Shown here piece by piece: positions 32,258-40,328 of a DNA stretch of 48,365 bases. The notes beneath the pieces were generated by a model that was not told the origin of the DNA, ran no database searches, and saw only the letters and a list, made by a program, of their open reading frames with translations. The translations under genes and the position numbers were made by a program. The stretch is from contig JAIDFQ010000035.1 of assembly GCA_029054245.1 (NCBI GenBank), positions 1-48,365 of the forward strand. Reading direction: 5' to 3'. Each line of letters opens with the position of its first letter. The stretch's first letter is position 1. Origin of the DNA: Lachnospiraceae bacterium. GTDB lineage: Bacteria; Bacillota; Clostridia; Lachnospirales; Lachnospiraceae.

Positions 32258-32836
32258 ATGGAAATTATGAACACGGAAAATATATCAGAGGAACTGGTGG
32301 TATACCACTGTTCGCCCACGATGGCAGGGTTAAAGACAGGAAGCCTGTTTAACTGTCCTACTAAGAATGTCAGGACATTCATAAAAAGCATTCGGGAGAT
32401 GAACAGACGTCTGGTTCCACGGGGCGCAAGGATTGTTCCCTTAAAAAACATGGGGAAAAGTACGCTGGTTTATATGTACCGTCCTGATAGGCTGCGGGAG
32501 GATTTGCGAAACAGGACTGCGGAACGTATTCTGGCAGAGCGGGATTATCCCGTCGGGGAAGCGGAAAAATGTATTGTCGAACTGGTACGCCGTTTAGAGG
32601 CTGGAGAAGGGTTTCCACATGAAATCGGGCTGTTTCTTGGATATCCGCCTGAGGATGTGGATGCTTTTATGAAAAATGGCGCGGCGGGGGCAAAGTGTAT
32701 CGGGGTATGGAAAGTATATGGGGATGTAGAAACGGCGCGGCGCAAGTTTGCGCAGTATAAGAAATGTACGCAATTGTATTGCGAAGCATTCCGTGAACAC
32801 CGTTCGTTTGACAGGCTCGTTGTGAGTTGTTCATAA
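32258..32836 (+). CDS. DUF3793-family protein of the Feo locus
   Basis: The ATG at 32258 lies seven bases after AAGGAAG (32244-32250); the longer frame to 32189 would run over the operator. The 192-residue soluble protein has LVVYHCSPTMAGLKTGSLFNC, RLVPRGARIVPLKNMGKSTLVYMYRPDRL, GFPHEIGLFLGYPPEDVDAFM and AKCIGVWKVYGD. DUF3793 proteins are typically encoded beside feoAB and flavodoxin in Clostridia. They probably help iron assimilation, but no reaction is known. First gene of the DtxR-boxed locus. Confidence 0.87.
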   Translation: MEIMNTENISEELVVYHCSPTMAGLKTGSLFNCPTKNVRTFIKSIREMNRRLVPRGARIVPLKNMGKSTLVYMYRPDRLREDLRNRTAERILAERDYPVGEAEKCIVELVRRLEAGEGFPHEIGLFLGYPPEDVDAFMKNGAAGAKCIGVWKVYGDVETARRKFAQYKKCTQLYCEAFREHRSFDRLVVSCS

Positions 32837-32869
32837 AACCAATACATAAAGGAAAGGATGGAAACATTT

Positions 32870-32962
32870 ATGAGTAAAGTAGCAGTAGTTTATTGGAGCG
32901 GCACTGGTGTGAGGGAAGGGCATCATACAGAAGATTATGCATTTTTGTTAAGGCTAGCCTAG
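32870..32962 (+). pseudogene. Feo-associated flavodoxin, truncated
   Basis: The frame MSKVAVVYWSGTG is the start of a flavodoxin phosphate loop (expected to continue GN-T/E), but after the Gly it reads VREGHHTEDYAFLLRLA and stops at residue 30, where about 140 are expected. GGAAAGGATGG precedes it. DUF3793-flavodoxin-FeoA is the usual gene order, so this marks a deletion in an otherwise complete locus. Confidence 0.65.
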
Positions 32963-33019
32963 ATACGAAAACAGGGATTATCCGCATAAAAGAAATAGGT
33001 ACTTTGCACAAAATAATAG

Positions 33020-33035
33020 GTTAGCAAACACTAAC
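33020..33035. promoter_or_regulatory. DtxR-type box C
   Basis: GTTAG-CAAACA-CTAAC. An additional weaker dyad (TAGTTT-GATG-AAACTA) follows within the next 25 bases. Confidence 0.7.
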
Positions 33036-33080
33036 ACATTGGTTAGTTTGATGAAACTATGGTAAGGTACGAAAAAAGTG

Positions 33081-33167
33081 TTGACAAATTCCTCTTGTCG
33101 TCATACCATAATATGTGGTTAGATTACGCTAACCTTTGTTTGACACATGTGGTTAGTGGGAACTAAT
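33081..33167 (+). promoter_or_regulatory. feoA promoter with DtxR-type boxes D and E
   Basis: TTGACA (33081-33086), 17 bases, TACCAT (33104-33109). Box D GTTAG-ATTACG-CTAAC (33118-33133) lies just after the -10, and box E GTTAG-TGGGAA-CTAAT (33152-33167) follows 18 bases later. Both lie before the first feoA start at 33192. Confidence 0.75.
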
Positions 33168-33191
33168 ACATATTCCAAAGAAGGTGAATAC

Positions 33192-33404
33192 ATGATGCCG
33201 CTTACATTGGCAGAGGTCGGAGAAGAAAACATTATTAGGAGAATCGGGGGAAAACAGGAGGTCAAGACACATCTGGAGAACCTTGGTTTTGTCGTGGGAG
33301 GGGCGGTCACTGTGATAAACGCGATTGGCGGTAATGTCATCGTGAACGTAAAAGACTCCCGTATTGCGGTCAGCAAAGAGATGGCACAGAAAATCATGAT
33401 TTGA
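33192..33404 (+). CDS. feoA: FeoA-domain protein 1
   Basis: The ATG at 33192 (or 33195) follows AAGAAGGTG. It is a 70-residue SH3-like FeoA protein: MPLTLAEVGEENIIRRIGGKQEVKTHLENLGFVVGGAVTVINAIGGNVIVNVKDSRIAVSKEMAQKIMI. The LGFVVGGAVTV turn and the VKDSRIAV strand are FeoA hallmarks. FeoA assists the FeoB ferrous iron pump on the cytoplasmic side. First of two feoA genes in tandem, as is common in Clostridia. Controlled by boxes D and E. Confidence 0.9.
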   Translation: MMPLTLAEVGEENIIRRIGGKQEVKTHLENLGFVVGGAVTVINAIGGNVIVNVKDSRIAVSKEMAQKIMI

Positions 33405-33493
33405 GCCGGAGATGCCAAAGACAGGCGAGTGTGTTGCGCATTATAAGATGCGTGCGCTTACATCAATTTTTATGAGACAGGAGGAGAATGGGA

Positions 33494-33721
33494 ATGAAAA
33501 CACTGAGAGAATCAAAAGTCGGCGACGCAGTCCGGGTTGTAAAGCTTCACGGAGAGGGAGCGGTCAAGCGCCGGATCATGGACATGGGACTGACGAAGGG
33601 TGTGGAAGTGCAAATCCGTAAGGTTGCGCCCCTTGGCGATCCGATTGAAGTAACTGTTCGCGGTTATGAGCTTTCCATAAGGAAGGCGGATGCGGAAATG
33701 ATTGAAGTCGAAAGTGTGTAA
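33494..33721 (+). CDS. feoA: FeoA-domain protein 2
   Basis: The ATG at 33494 is nine bases from AGGAGG; an ATG at 33488 is too close. 75 residues: TLRESKVGDAVRVVKLHGEGAVKRRIMDMGLTKGVEVQIRKVAPLGDPIEVTVRGYELSIRKADAEMIEV. It has the canonical FeoA signature GAVKRRIMDMGLTKG and APLGDPIEV-RGYELSIRK, closer to the family consensus than the first copy. Separated from feoB by 169 bases with hairpins and another operator. Confidence 0.93.
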   Translation: MKTLRESKVGDAVRVVKLHGEGAVKRRIMDMGLTKGVEVQIRKVAPLGDPIEVTVRGYELSIRKADAEMIEVESV

Positions 33722-33772
33722 AAACCTTCTAAGCGGTCAAAGCATGTCGCTGGGAAGGTATAAGTTACACAC

Positions 33773-33803
33773 GGAAGAATGCATGAAAAGACGGCATTCT
33801 TCC
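33773..33803 (+). promoter_or_regulatory. Hairpin between feoA and feoB
   Basis: GGAAGAATGC (33773-33782) and GCATTCTTCC (33794-33803) form a perfect 10-bp stem. A second smaller hairpin (ATAGG-CAGC-CCTAT) followed by ATTTTT lies near 33825-33842 and could be a weak terminator. Confidence 0.55.
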
Positions 33804-33852
33804 AGCGAATAGCCAAAGGGGGATAGGCAGCCCCTATATTTTTAAGTTGTCA

Positions 33853-33868
33853 GTTAGTAATGGCTAAT
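33853..33868. promoter_or_regulatory. DtxR-type box F before feoB
   Basis: GTTAG-TAATGG-CTAAT, 22 bases before the feoB start. With the upstream hairpins it suggests that feoB can be controlled separately from feoA. Confidence 0.7.
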
Positions 33869-33890
33869 AAGAGAAAGTGAGGAAAAGTAT

Positions 33891-36293
33891 ATGAATTTGC
33901 GAATTGCCCTTGCGGGTAACCCGAACTGCGGAAAGACAACGTTGTTCAATGCCCTGACCGGCTCCAATCAGTTCGTTGGAAACTGGCCGGGTGTTACGGT
34001 GGAAAAGAAGGAAGGAAAGCTGAAAAAGCATGATGGCGTGACGATCACTGACCTTCCCGGTATTTATTCCCTTTCCCCATACACATTGGAGGAAGTGGTG
34101 GCAAGGAACTATCTGATCAGCGAGCGTCCCGATGCAATTTTGAATATTATCGATGGTACAAATTTAGAGAGAAACCTGTACCTGACTACCCAGCTCACTG
34201 AGCTTGGCATTCCTGTTGTTGTTGCAATCAACATGATGGACGTGGTGGAGAAAAATGGTGACAAGATCAACACGGCAGAGTTGTCAAGGGCGTTAGGATG
34301 CAAGGTAGTGGAGATTTCCGCCCTGAAAGGAAACGGCACCATGGAGGCTGCGGAGGCTGCAATCGACGCGGCGAAGAACGGGAAGACTGTTCCTATGCAC
34401 ACTTTTTCAGGGACGGTGGAGCACGCCCTTGCCCATATCGAGGAGGCAGCGGTACACAGTATGCCGGAGGAACAGCAACGCTGGTATGCGATTAAGCTGT
34501 TTGAGCGGGATGATAAGGTGCTGGAGCAGATAAATCTGGGCGAGTCCGTTCTTTCCCATATCGAAACGGACATCAAGGCGGTCGAGGAGGAGATGGATGA
34601 CGATGCGGAATCCATCATCACCAACGAGCGGTATGTTTATATTGGCAGTATCATCAAAGGGTGTTTGAAGAAAAAGTCCGCAGGAAAGCTGACAAATTCT
34701 GATAAAATCGATAGAATTGTAACAAACCGTTTCTTAGGGCTTCCGATTTTTGCGGTAATCATGTTTCTTGTGTATTACATATCCATGGTGACGGTAGGGG
34801 CTGCTGCCACGGATTGGGCAAATGACGGACTGTTTGGTGACGGATGGCATCTGTTTGGCATTGGTTCGGGAGATTATGAACAGGCAGCTGGGGAATATGG
34901 CGATGCAGCGCTTATCGTGGACGGCTATGATGCTTATGTGGAAGAAAACGATGCAGCTCCCACTGGAGATTTCTCATATGAAGTGGCGGACGATGAAACG
35001 CTGGAAGTAACGGTAGAAACAGCAACCCTTGCAGATTATGAGGATGCGTTGGCAGTTCTTAATCATTATGGCGAGGAACCGGATCCGGCGGCTTACGGCG
35101 TGTGGGTTCCCGGCATACCGGCGCTTGTAGGAAGCGGGCTTGAGGCTGTGGGCGCTGCCGATTGGCTTGCAGGGCTTATTAATGACGGTATTGTAGCCGG
35201 TGTCGGTGCGGTTCTGGGATTTGTGCCGCAGATGCTTGTTTTGTTCCTGCTTCTTGCTTTTCTTGAGGCATGCGGCTACATGGCGCGTATTGCCTTTGTG
35301 CTTGACCGTATTTTCCGTAAGTTCGGATTGTCAGGTAAATCCTTTATCCCGATGCTTATCGGTACCGGCTGCGGTATTCCGGGTATTATGGCATCGAGGA
35401 CGATTGAAAATGAGCGTGACCGCCGGATGACGATCATGACGACCACGTTTATTCCCTGTGGTGCAAAGGTGCCGTTTATCTCCATGGTTGCCGGTGCGAT
35501 TTTTGGCGGTTCAGCATGGGTTGCAACAAGCGCATACTTTGTCGGAATGGCTGCAATCATTATTTCTGGCATCATGTTAAAGAAGACTAAAATGTTCTCC
35601 GGCGATCCGGCTCCTTTTGTAATGGAGCTTCCGGCTTATCATATGCCGACGGTAGGCAATGTCCTTCGCTCTATGTGGGAGCGTGGATGGTCTTTTATCA
35701 AGAAAGCAGGCACAATTATTCTGCTTTCCACCATCGTGATTTGGTTTACGACCTACTTCGGATTTACTTCCGAGGGATTCCGGATGCTTGGTGAGGAGGA
35801 GATGGACCAGTCGCTCCTAGCGGCAATCGGCGGAGCAATTGCATGGATCTTTATACCGCTGGGTTGGGGGAACTGGCAGGCGGCAGTGGCATCCATCACT
35901 GGTTTGGTGGCAAAGGAAAATATCGTCGGCACAATGGGGATCCTCTATCCCGGTGGATGGTCTGAGATTGGCGCCAACTTTAATCAGGTTGCCGGATATT
36001 CCTTCCTTGTATTCAACCTTCTGTGTGCGCCCTGCTTTGCGGCAATCGGCGCCATCAAGCGGGAGATGAACAATGCGAAATGGACCTGGTTTGCTATCGG
36101 ATATCAGTGCCTGCTCGCTTATGCGGTGGCGCTGATGGTATATCAGTTGGGTTCGGCGTTTACCGGCAGTCTCAGTGTCATCGGTCTGCTTGTTGCCATT
36201 ATCATTCTTGGCGGTATGATTTATATGCTTTTCAGACCGTATAAAGAAGCAACGAAGCTGACCACAAATGTTAAGGTAAAAGTGGCGAGATAA
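33891..36293 (+). CDS. feoB: FeoB ferrous iron transporter with an acidic loop insertion
   Basis: An 800-residue membrane protein. The N-terminal G domain has G1 GNPNCGKTT (9-17), G3 DLPG (54-57) and G4 NMMD (114-117). A GDI-like helical spacer runs to ~270. The transport domain has Gate motifs with IGTGCGIPGIMASRTIENERDRR and LLCAPCFAAIGAIKREM. Between the first two membrane segments, at ~325-405, lies an Asp/Glu/Tyr-rich insert (GDYEQAAGEYGDAA, DGYDAYVEENDAAPTGDF, DYEDALAVLNHYGEEPDP) not found in short FeoB proteins. It probably faces outward. The pump imports Fe2+ with GTP hydrolysis. Flanked by DtxR-type boxes. Confidence 0.96.
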   Translation: MNLRIALAGNPNCGKTTLFNALTGSNQFVGNWPGVTVEKKEGKLKKHDGVTITDLPGIYSLSPYTLEEVVARNYLISERPDAILNIIDGTNLERNLYLTTQLTELGIPVVVAINMMDVVEKNGDKINTAELSRALGCKVVEISALKGNGTMEAAEAAIDAAKNGKTVPMHTFSGTVEHALAHIEEAAVHSMPEEQQRWYAIKLFERDDKVLEQINLGESVLSHIETDIKAVEEEMDDDAESIITNERYVYIGSIIKGCLKKKSAGKLTNSDKIDRIVTNRFLGLPIFAVIMFLVYYISMVTVGAAATDWANDGLFGDGWHLFGIGSGDYEQAAGEYGDAALIVDGYDAYVEENDAAPTGDFSYEVADDETLEVTVETATLADYEDALAVLNHYGEEPDPAAYGVWVPGIPALVGSGLEAVGAADWLAGLINDGIVAGVGAVLGFVPQMLVLFLLLAFLEACGYMARIAFVLDRIFRKFGLSGKSFIPMLIGTGCGIPGIMASRTIENERDRRMTIMTTTFIPCGAKVPFISMVAGAIFGGSAWVATSAYFVGMAAIIISGIMLKKTKMFSGDPAPFVMELPAYHMPTVGNVLRSMWERGWSFIKKAGTIILLSTIVIWFTTYFGFTSEGFRMLGEEEMDQSLLAAIGGAIAWIFIPLGWGNWQAAVASITGLVAKENIVGTMGILYPGGWSEIGANFNQVAGYSFLVFNLLCAPCFAAIGAIKREMNNAKWTWFAIGYQCLLAYAVALMVYQLGSAFTGSLSVIGLLVAIIILGGMIYMLFRPYKEATKLTTNVKVKVAR

Positions 36294-36379
36294 TATCCGC
36301 GAAAACAATGCGCGGCAGCCCGGTTTGTTTCGGACTGCCACGCAGTGTATTATGGTTAACACAGACAGGAGGTATTCAT

Positions 36380-36553
36380 ATGTTTGCATGGATTATGGAA
36401 AATATTGCGACAATCATTATCAGCACGGTGCTGCTTATCGCAGTGGCGGCTATCATTGTCCGCATGGTGCGTAATAAGAAAAAGGGAAAATCCTCCTGTG
36501 GCTGTGGATGTGCAGGATGTGCCATGAATGGCTCCTGCCATCCTCAGAAGTAG
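36380..36553 (+). CDS. FeoB-associated Cys-rich membrane protein (57 aa)
   Basis: The ATG at 36380 has CAGGAGG nine bases upstream. One membrane segment (NIATIIISTVLLIAVAAIIVRMV), a basic stretch (RNKKKGKS), then SCGCGCAGCAMNGSCHPQK with five Cys. This is the standard small protein encoded after FeoB in Firmicutes; it may hold or deliver iron at the cytoplasmic face. An imperfect hairpin (about 36310-36346) separates it from feoB. Confidence 0.9.
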   Translation: MFAWIMENIATIIISTVLLIAVAAIIVRMVRNKKKGKSSCGCGCAGCAMNGSCHPQK

Positions 36554-36576
36554 GAGGAAAGTTTGAAAAAGCACTT

Positions 36577-36969
36577 TCAAGTACGTCCTAAAATGGACAG
36601 AATACATTTTTTCATTGCCTCATAGCTTTCTGGGGTAATGTCGTGTTCCATCTTGCAGGCATCGTAAGCTGCCACCTTGGGATCAACACCTAGATGAACC
36701 AGCCAGTCCGTCAGCAATGTATGGCGTTCATAGACGTTTTCCGCGATTTTTTGCCCCTCATTTGTCAGATGGAGATACCCGTCTTCCGAGACGGTAATGT
36801 ACGCACGGTTCTTTAGGTTTTTCATGGCGACGCTTACACTGGGTTTTGAAAAATTCAGTTCGGTTGCCACGTCGATGGACCGTACGACAGAAAGGCGTCT
36901 GCTCAGGATGAGTATCGTCTCAAGGTAGTCTTCCAAGGATTCTTCTGATTTGTGTTGAATGTAGCTCAT
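36577..36969 (-). CDS. DtxR/MntR-family metal-dependent repressor
   Basis: A 130-residue minus-strand protein convergent with the Feo genes. The HTH at ~23-62 reads VRSIDVATELNFSKPSVSVAMKNLKNRAYITVSEDGYLHLT, and the dimerisation/metal domain has VYERHTLLTDWLVHLGVDPKVAAYDACKMEHDITPESYEAM. His/Glu/Cys positions (ERH, DACKMEH) match the MntR/DtxR metal sites. There is no SH3-like third domain. The repressor should bind GTTAG-N6-CTAAY boxes when loaded with Fe2+ or Mn2+; six lie upstream in the Feo locus. Confidence 0.9.
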   Translation of the reverse strand: MSYIQHKSEESLEDYLETILILSRRLSVVRSIDVATELNFSKPSVSVAMKNLKNRAYITVSEDGYLHLTNEGQKIAENVYERHTLLTDWLVHLGVDPKVAAYDACKMEHDITPESYEAMKKCILSILGRT

Positions 36970-37208
36970 TGTATTACCATGCTCCTTTCAGAGGCGAAAA
37001 CCGCCCAAGGGAACTGTGTATTAGTAAGTATTATCGTTTGTTTGGTACAGTTCCTTTGTTTATCCTAACACTTTAGAGAAAGGGTTTCAAGATTTGGCGG
37101 TGAAAACTTGGTTAGCGATCACAAATAAGTGTGCCGCTTTTTTTTATAAACATTGATTAGTTAAAGTATCTCTTTTGGTACAGGCTTTCTGTTTCGGCAT
37201 AAAAGCAA

Positions 37209-37640
37209 TTATTGTTCTCCCCAAATCATAATAAACTCTTTTTCTTTTGTATTCTCATCAGTATTTTCGGATTGAATTACAAATGATTCTCTCTGATAAA
37301 AGCGTATCGCGCGTGTATTTTTCTGATAAACACTTAAACTCAGTTTTGATTTAAGTGTTTTTACATAATCTAATAATTGTTTTCCAATGCCATTTGACTG
37401 AGCAAATTCTTTTATAAAAATGCCAGCAATATAATCGCCCATCAATCCAATGAATCCATCTATTTGATTGGTATAATCATCTTCATACACATATAGTTCC
37501 GCTCTTGGCAACATATTTTTCACTGTATCAAAATTATCTTTCCAATAATTTTCAGAGATAAAGGTATGAGTTTGAATATTCGTATCAAGCCATATCTGCA
37601 TGATTGTTTTAAAATCATTATTTCTAAATTTTCTTATCAC
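37209..37640 (-). CDS. GNAT-family N-acetyltransferase
   Basis: A 143-residue single-domain GNAT: MIRKFRNNDFKTIMQIWLDTN at the N-terminus, IDGFIGLMGDYIAGIFIKEFAQSNGIGKQLLDYVKTLKSKLSLSVYQKNTRAIRFYQRESF. The QSNGIGKQLL segment is the acetyl-CoA pyrophosphate loop and the N-TRAIRFYQRESF helix closes the site. Substrate unknown. Isolated on the minus strand, with no operon partner. Confidence 0.87.
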   Translation of the reverse strand: MIRKFRNNDFKTIMQIWLDTNIQTHTFISENYWKDNFDTVKNMLPRAELYVYEDDYTNQIDGFIGLMGDYIAGIFIKEFAQSNGIGKQLLDYVKTLKSKLSLSVYQKNTRAIRFYQRESFVIQSENTDENTKEKEFIMIWGEQ

Positions 37641-37774
37641 AATATTTCCTCTCTATTATGGTTTTGTCACTGACTTTATCAAGTTACTATTTCTTGAAAG
37701 CAAACTTGTAGCTCTAAAGCATTAGGAGATTGATAAAACATTCTATTTAAGGCTGGCATATGAATTTTGAAAAA

Positions 37775-38644
37775 TCATGGTAATTCATCCAGATGCTCTT
37801 TTAAATATTCAATGAATCTTCTGCTGGCAATAGGTAAACTTTCTTCGTCCTTGTATCCGATTGCTAGTGTTCTGTAAATTGGCGGTTCTGTTTGATGTAA
37901 TGATATATGATAATTTGTACGGTGTAATACTAATTCCGCCAAAATACTGATGCCAAGTCCTGCTTCAACCATTGTCATAATGGCGTAATCATCATGTATT
38001 GTATATTTTATATTGGGACTTTTCCCAATCAGCTTAAAGGCTTCCAGTGGTTCATAGTAATGTCCTTCTTCCAGCAAAATAAATGGTTCTTCAGCTAATC
38101 TGTCCAGTGGGATAATTTTTTCTTTTGCCAATAGGTGATTTTCCGGTAAAATGGCTAACATTTCTCCCTTTTTTAACTCAATAATTTCCAGACCGCTGAC
38201 AGCATTCGGATTGATAAAACCAAAGTCTATCGCGCCTGTCCTAATCCATTCCTGTATGGAAGTATAATCCCCCTGATGTATCACAAATTCTACTCCCGGA
38301 TATATACTTTGAAAATCTTTCAGCAATTTGGGTATCCAATGAGCTGATATACTTGCCAATGTGCCCATACGGACAATGCCCGTTTCCAATTCACGGATTT
38401 CCTTTATTTTTTCTATTACCATAAAATACTGATTGACTGTTTTTTCTATCAGTGGATATATCTTTTTCCCCTCTAATGTCAATTGTGTTCCTGCCCGAAA
38501 ACGGTTTAATAATTTTATTGAAAATTCATTTTCCAAAGAAGAAATCATCTGGCTTAATGCGGATTGCGTATAACCTAAATGTTCAGCAGCTTTTGAAAAG
38601 CTTCCAAGTTCAACAATTTTTTGTAAGGCAATAAAGCGTTTCAT
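37775..38644 (-). CDS. LysR-family transcriptional regulator
   Basis: A 289-residue regulator: HTH MKRFIALQKIVELGSFSKAAEHLGYTQSALSQMISSLENEF, then an effector domain with VRMGTLASISAHWIPKLLKDF, IDFGFINP and MVEAGLGISILAE. It is unrelated to the paralogous pair in the redox island beyond family level. Divergent from the GNAT gene at 38807, which is the likely target. Confidence 0.9.
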   Translation of the reverse strand: MKRFIALQKIVELGSFSKAAEHLGYTQSALSQMISSLENEFSIKLLNRFRAGTQLTLEGKKIYPLIEKTVNQYFMVIEKIKEIRELETGIVRMGTLASISAHWIPKLLKDFQSIYPGVEFVIHQGDYTSIQEWIRTGAIDFGFINPNAVSGLEIIELKKGEMLAILPENHLLAKEKIIPLDRLAEEPFILLEEGHYYEPLEAFKLIGKSPNIKYTIHDDYAIMTMVEAGLGISILAELVLHRTNYHISLHQTEPPIYRTLAIGYKDEESLPIASRRFIEYLKEHLDELP

Positions 38645-38750
38645 ATTTTAGTTCACTTTCTCTAATATTAGAATTAGATATTTTAGTTTTACTTATAATT
38701 CTGTTAAGTATATAATAAAAGCACAGAAAAAGCAAGTAAGAGAGGTGCTG

Positions 38751-38782
38751 CTGCAAATTTGTGCTTGCGCCGAAATTTGCAG
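38751..38782 (+). promoter_or_regulatory. Leader hairpin of the GNAT gene
   Basis: CTGCAAATTT (38751-38760) and AAATTTGCAG (38773-38782) form a perfect 10-bp stem ending 24 bases before the ATG at 38807. No T-run follows. It may be an operator or a translational control element. Confidence 0.5.
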
Positions 38783-38806
38783 GTGCATCAAGACTGGAGG
38801 ACTCAT

Positions 38807-39265
38807 ATGGAATTAGTAAGCTACGACCCAAAGTATAGGCAAAAATTTATTGAATTGAATACGGCATGGATTAAAAATAATTTTGGTTTTTTAGAAGATG
38901 AGGATATAAAAACCTTTCAGAAAATCGAAAAGGAAATTGCAAAGGGAGCAATGATTTTTTTTGCATTGGAAAATAGCATTGTTTTAGCAGCTTGCATGAC
39001 AAGACCAATCAGCAAAGATACATGGGAAATCTGTAAATTAGCGACAGATGAACAGTACAGGAGACAGGGGGCAGGAAGCAAGTTGTTCAAAAAATGTATG
39101 GAATATGCGATTGAAAACAACGCAAAAAGACTGTTTATCATTTCCAATTCCAAGCTAAAACCTGCATTACATATTTATCAAAAATACGGTTTTATAGAAA
39201 TAAAACTCGATGACTATGAATATAGCAGAGGTGATATTGCCTTTGAATATATTGTCGAATCTTAA
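38807..39265 (+). CDS. GNAT-family N-acetyltransferase
   Basis: The ATG at 38807 follows CTGGAGGA. 152 residues with the GNAT core: AACMTRPISKDTWEICKLATDEQYRRQGAGSKLFKKCMEYAIENNAKRLFIISNSKLKPALHIYQKYGFIEIKL. The RRQGAGSKLF loop binds acetyl-CoA. Expressed divergently from the LysR gene at 37775. Acceptor unknown; the ALHIYQKYGF end is common in small-molecule acetyltransferases. Confidence 0.9.
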   Translation: MELVSYDPKYRQKFIELNTAWIKNNFGFLEDEDIKTFQKIEKEIAKGAMIFFALENSIVLAACMTRPISKDTWEICKLATDEQYRRQGAGSKLFKKCMEYAIENNAKRLFIISNSKLKPALHIYQKYGFIEIKLDDYEYSRGDIAFEYIVES

Positions 39266-39430
39266 TAGCGATATACGTTTATAATCGGTGTAAAGTCCAC
39301 CCAGACTAATTAAAGATGAAACGATAAATGATAATTCTTTCTCCAAACATTTGCGCTTGCTGCTTCTAAGAATCAGCGGTAGAATAAAAGTAATATGAAT
39401 GACCGAAGTTTATTTTTAGGAGGAAGCGAT

Positions 39431-40261
39431 ATGTTTGCAGATTATCATGTCCATACAGAGTTCAGTGATGATTCGGTGTATCCAATGGATCAGGTGGTAA
39501 GGGATGCTATGGCTATGCAGATGAATGAAATCTGTATTACGGATCATGTGGATTATGGAATCAAAGATGACTGGGATTGCGGTCATCCCATTGCATACCG
39601 CGGCAAGGAGCCCCTTGCAAATGTGGATTATCCCAAGTATTTTGCAAAAATAAAAGAACTTCAGTGTATTTACGGTGCGCAGATTACGATAAAGGCGGGA
39701 TTAGAGTTCGGCATGCAGATGCATACGATTGCCCAATATAAGATGCTGGTTGAAAAATATCCTCTTGATTTCATCATTCTGTCCGTGCATCAGGTGGAAG
39801 ATCAGGAGTTTTGGACACAGGACTTCCAGAAAAACAGGAGTCAGAAGGAATATCACGAGCGTTATTATGAAGAAATGCTGAATCTTGTAAAAACCTATCA
39901 GGACTATAGTGTGCTGGGACATATGGATCTCATCGTACGATATGATAAAAATGGTATGTATCCGTTTCAAAAAATAGAGGAGGCGGTTTCAGAAATATTG
40001 AAAACGGTCATCGAACATGGAAAAGGAATAGAATTTAACACTTCATACCGAAGATACGGATTAAAAGACACGACTCCGTCTATGGATATATTAAAACGGT
40101 ACAAGGAACTGGGCGGTGAAATCATTACGATTGGAAGCGACAGCCATACGCCGGCACATTTAGGGACAGGCATTAAGGAGGCAAAACAGCTTCTGGAAAG
40201 CTTGGGCTTTCGATTTTTCTGTACCTACGACAGCATGAAACCAATCTATTATCATTTGTAA
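39431..40261 (+). CDS. Histidinol-phosphatase, PHP family (HisK-like)
   Basis: The ATG at 39431 follows AGGAGGAAG. 276 residues of a PHP-domain TIM-like barrel with metal ligands in DYHVHTEFSDDS (His6, His8), ITDHVDYG, KAGLEFG, LSVHQVED, GHMDLIVRYDK and SDSHTPAHLG. This set fits the HisK/HisJ type that dephosphorylates histidinol phosphate. No other his gene is nearby, so phosphoesterase activity on another substrate cannot be excluded. Confidence 0.87.
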   Translation: MFADYHVHTEFSDDSVYPMDQVVRDAMAMQMNEICITDHVDYGIKDDWDCGHPIAYRGKEPLANVDYPKYFAKIKELQCIYGAQITIKAGLEFGMQMHTIAQYKMLVEKYPLDFIILSVHQVEDQEFWTQDFQKNRSQKEYHERYYEEMLNLVKTYQDYSVLGHMDLIVRYDKNGMYPFQKIEEAVSEILKTVIEHGKGIEFNTSYRRYGLKDTTPSMDILKRYKELGGEIITIGSDSHTPAHLGTGIKEAKQLLESLGFRFFCTYDSMKPIYYHL

Positions 40262-40328
40262 AAAGGAAACCACATAGAAAAACAGCTATTGCAAAAACAG
40301 CTTAAGAGATCATTTTAGGAGGACTGAC

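Noticed and set aside
33043-33059. Seventh DtxR-type box (GTTAGTTTGATGAAACTAT)
   Set aside because: Its dyad has a different centre and spacing from the GTTAG-N6-CTAAY set, so it is not counted.
34109-34624. 171-codon minus-strand ORF inside feoB
   Set aside because: It is an antisense shadow of the FeoB G domain, Ser-rich and without family features.
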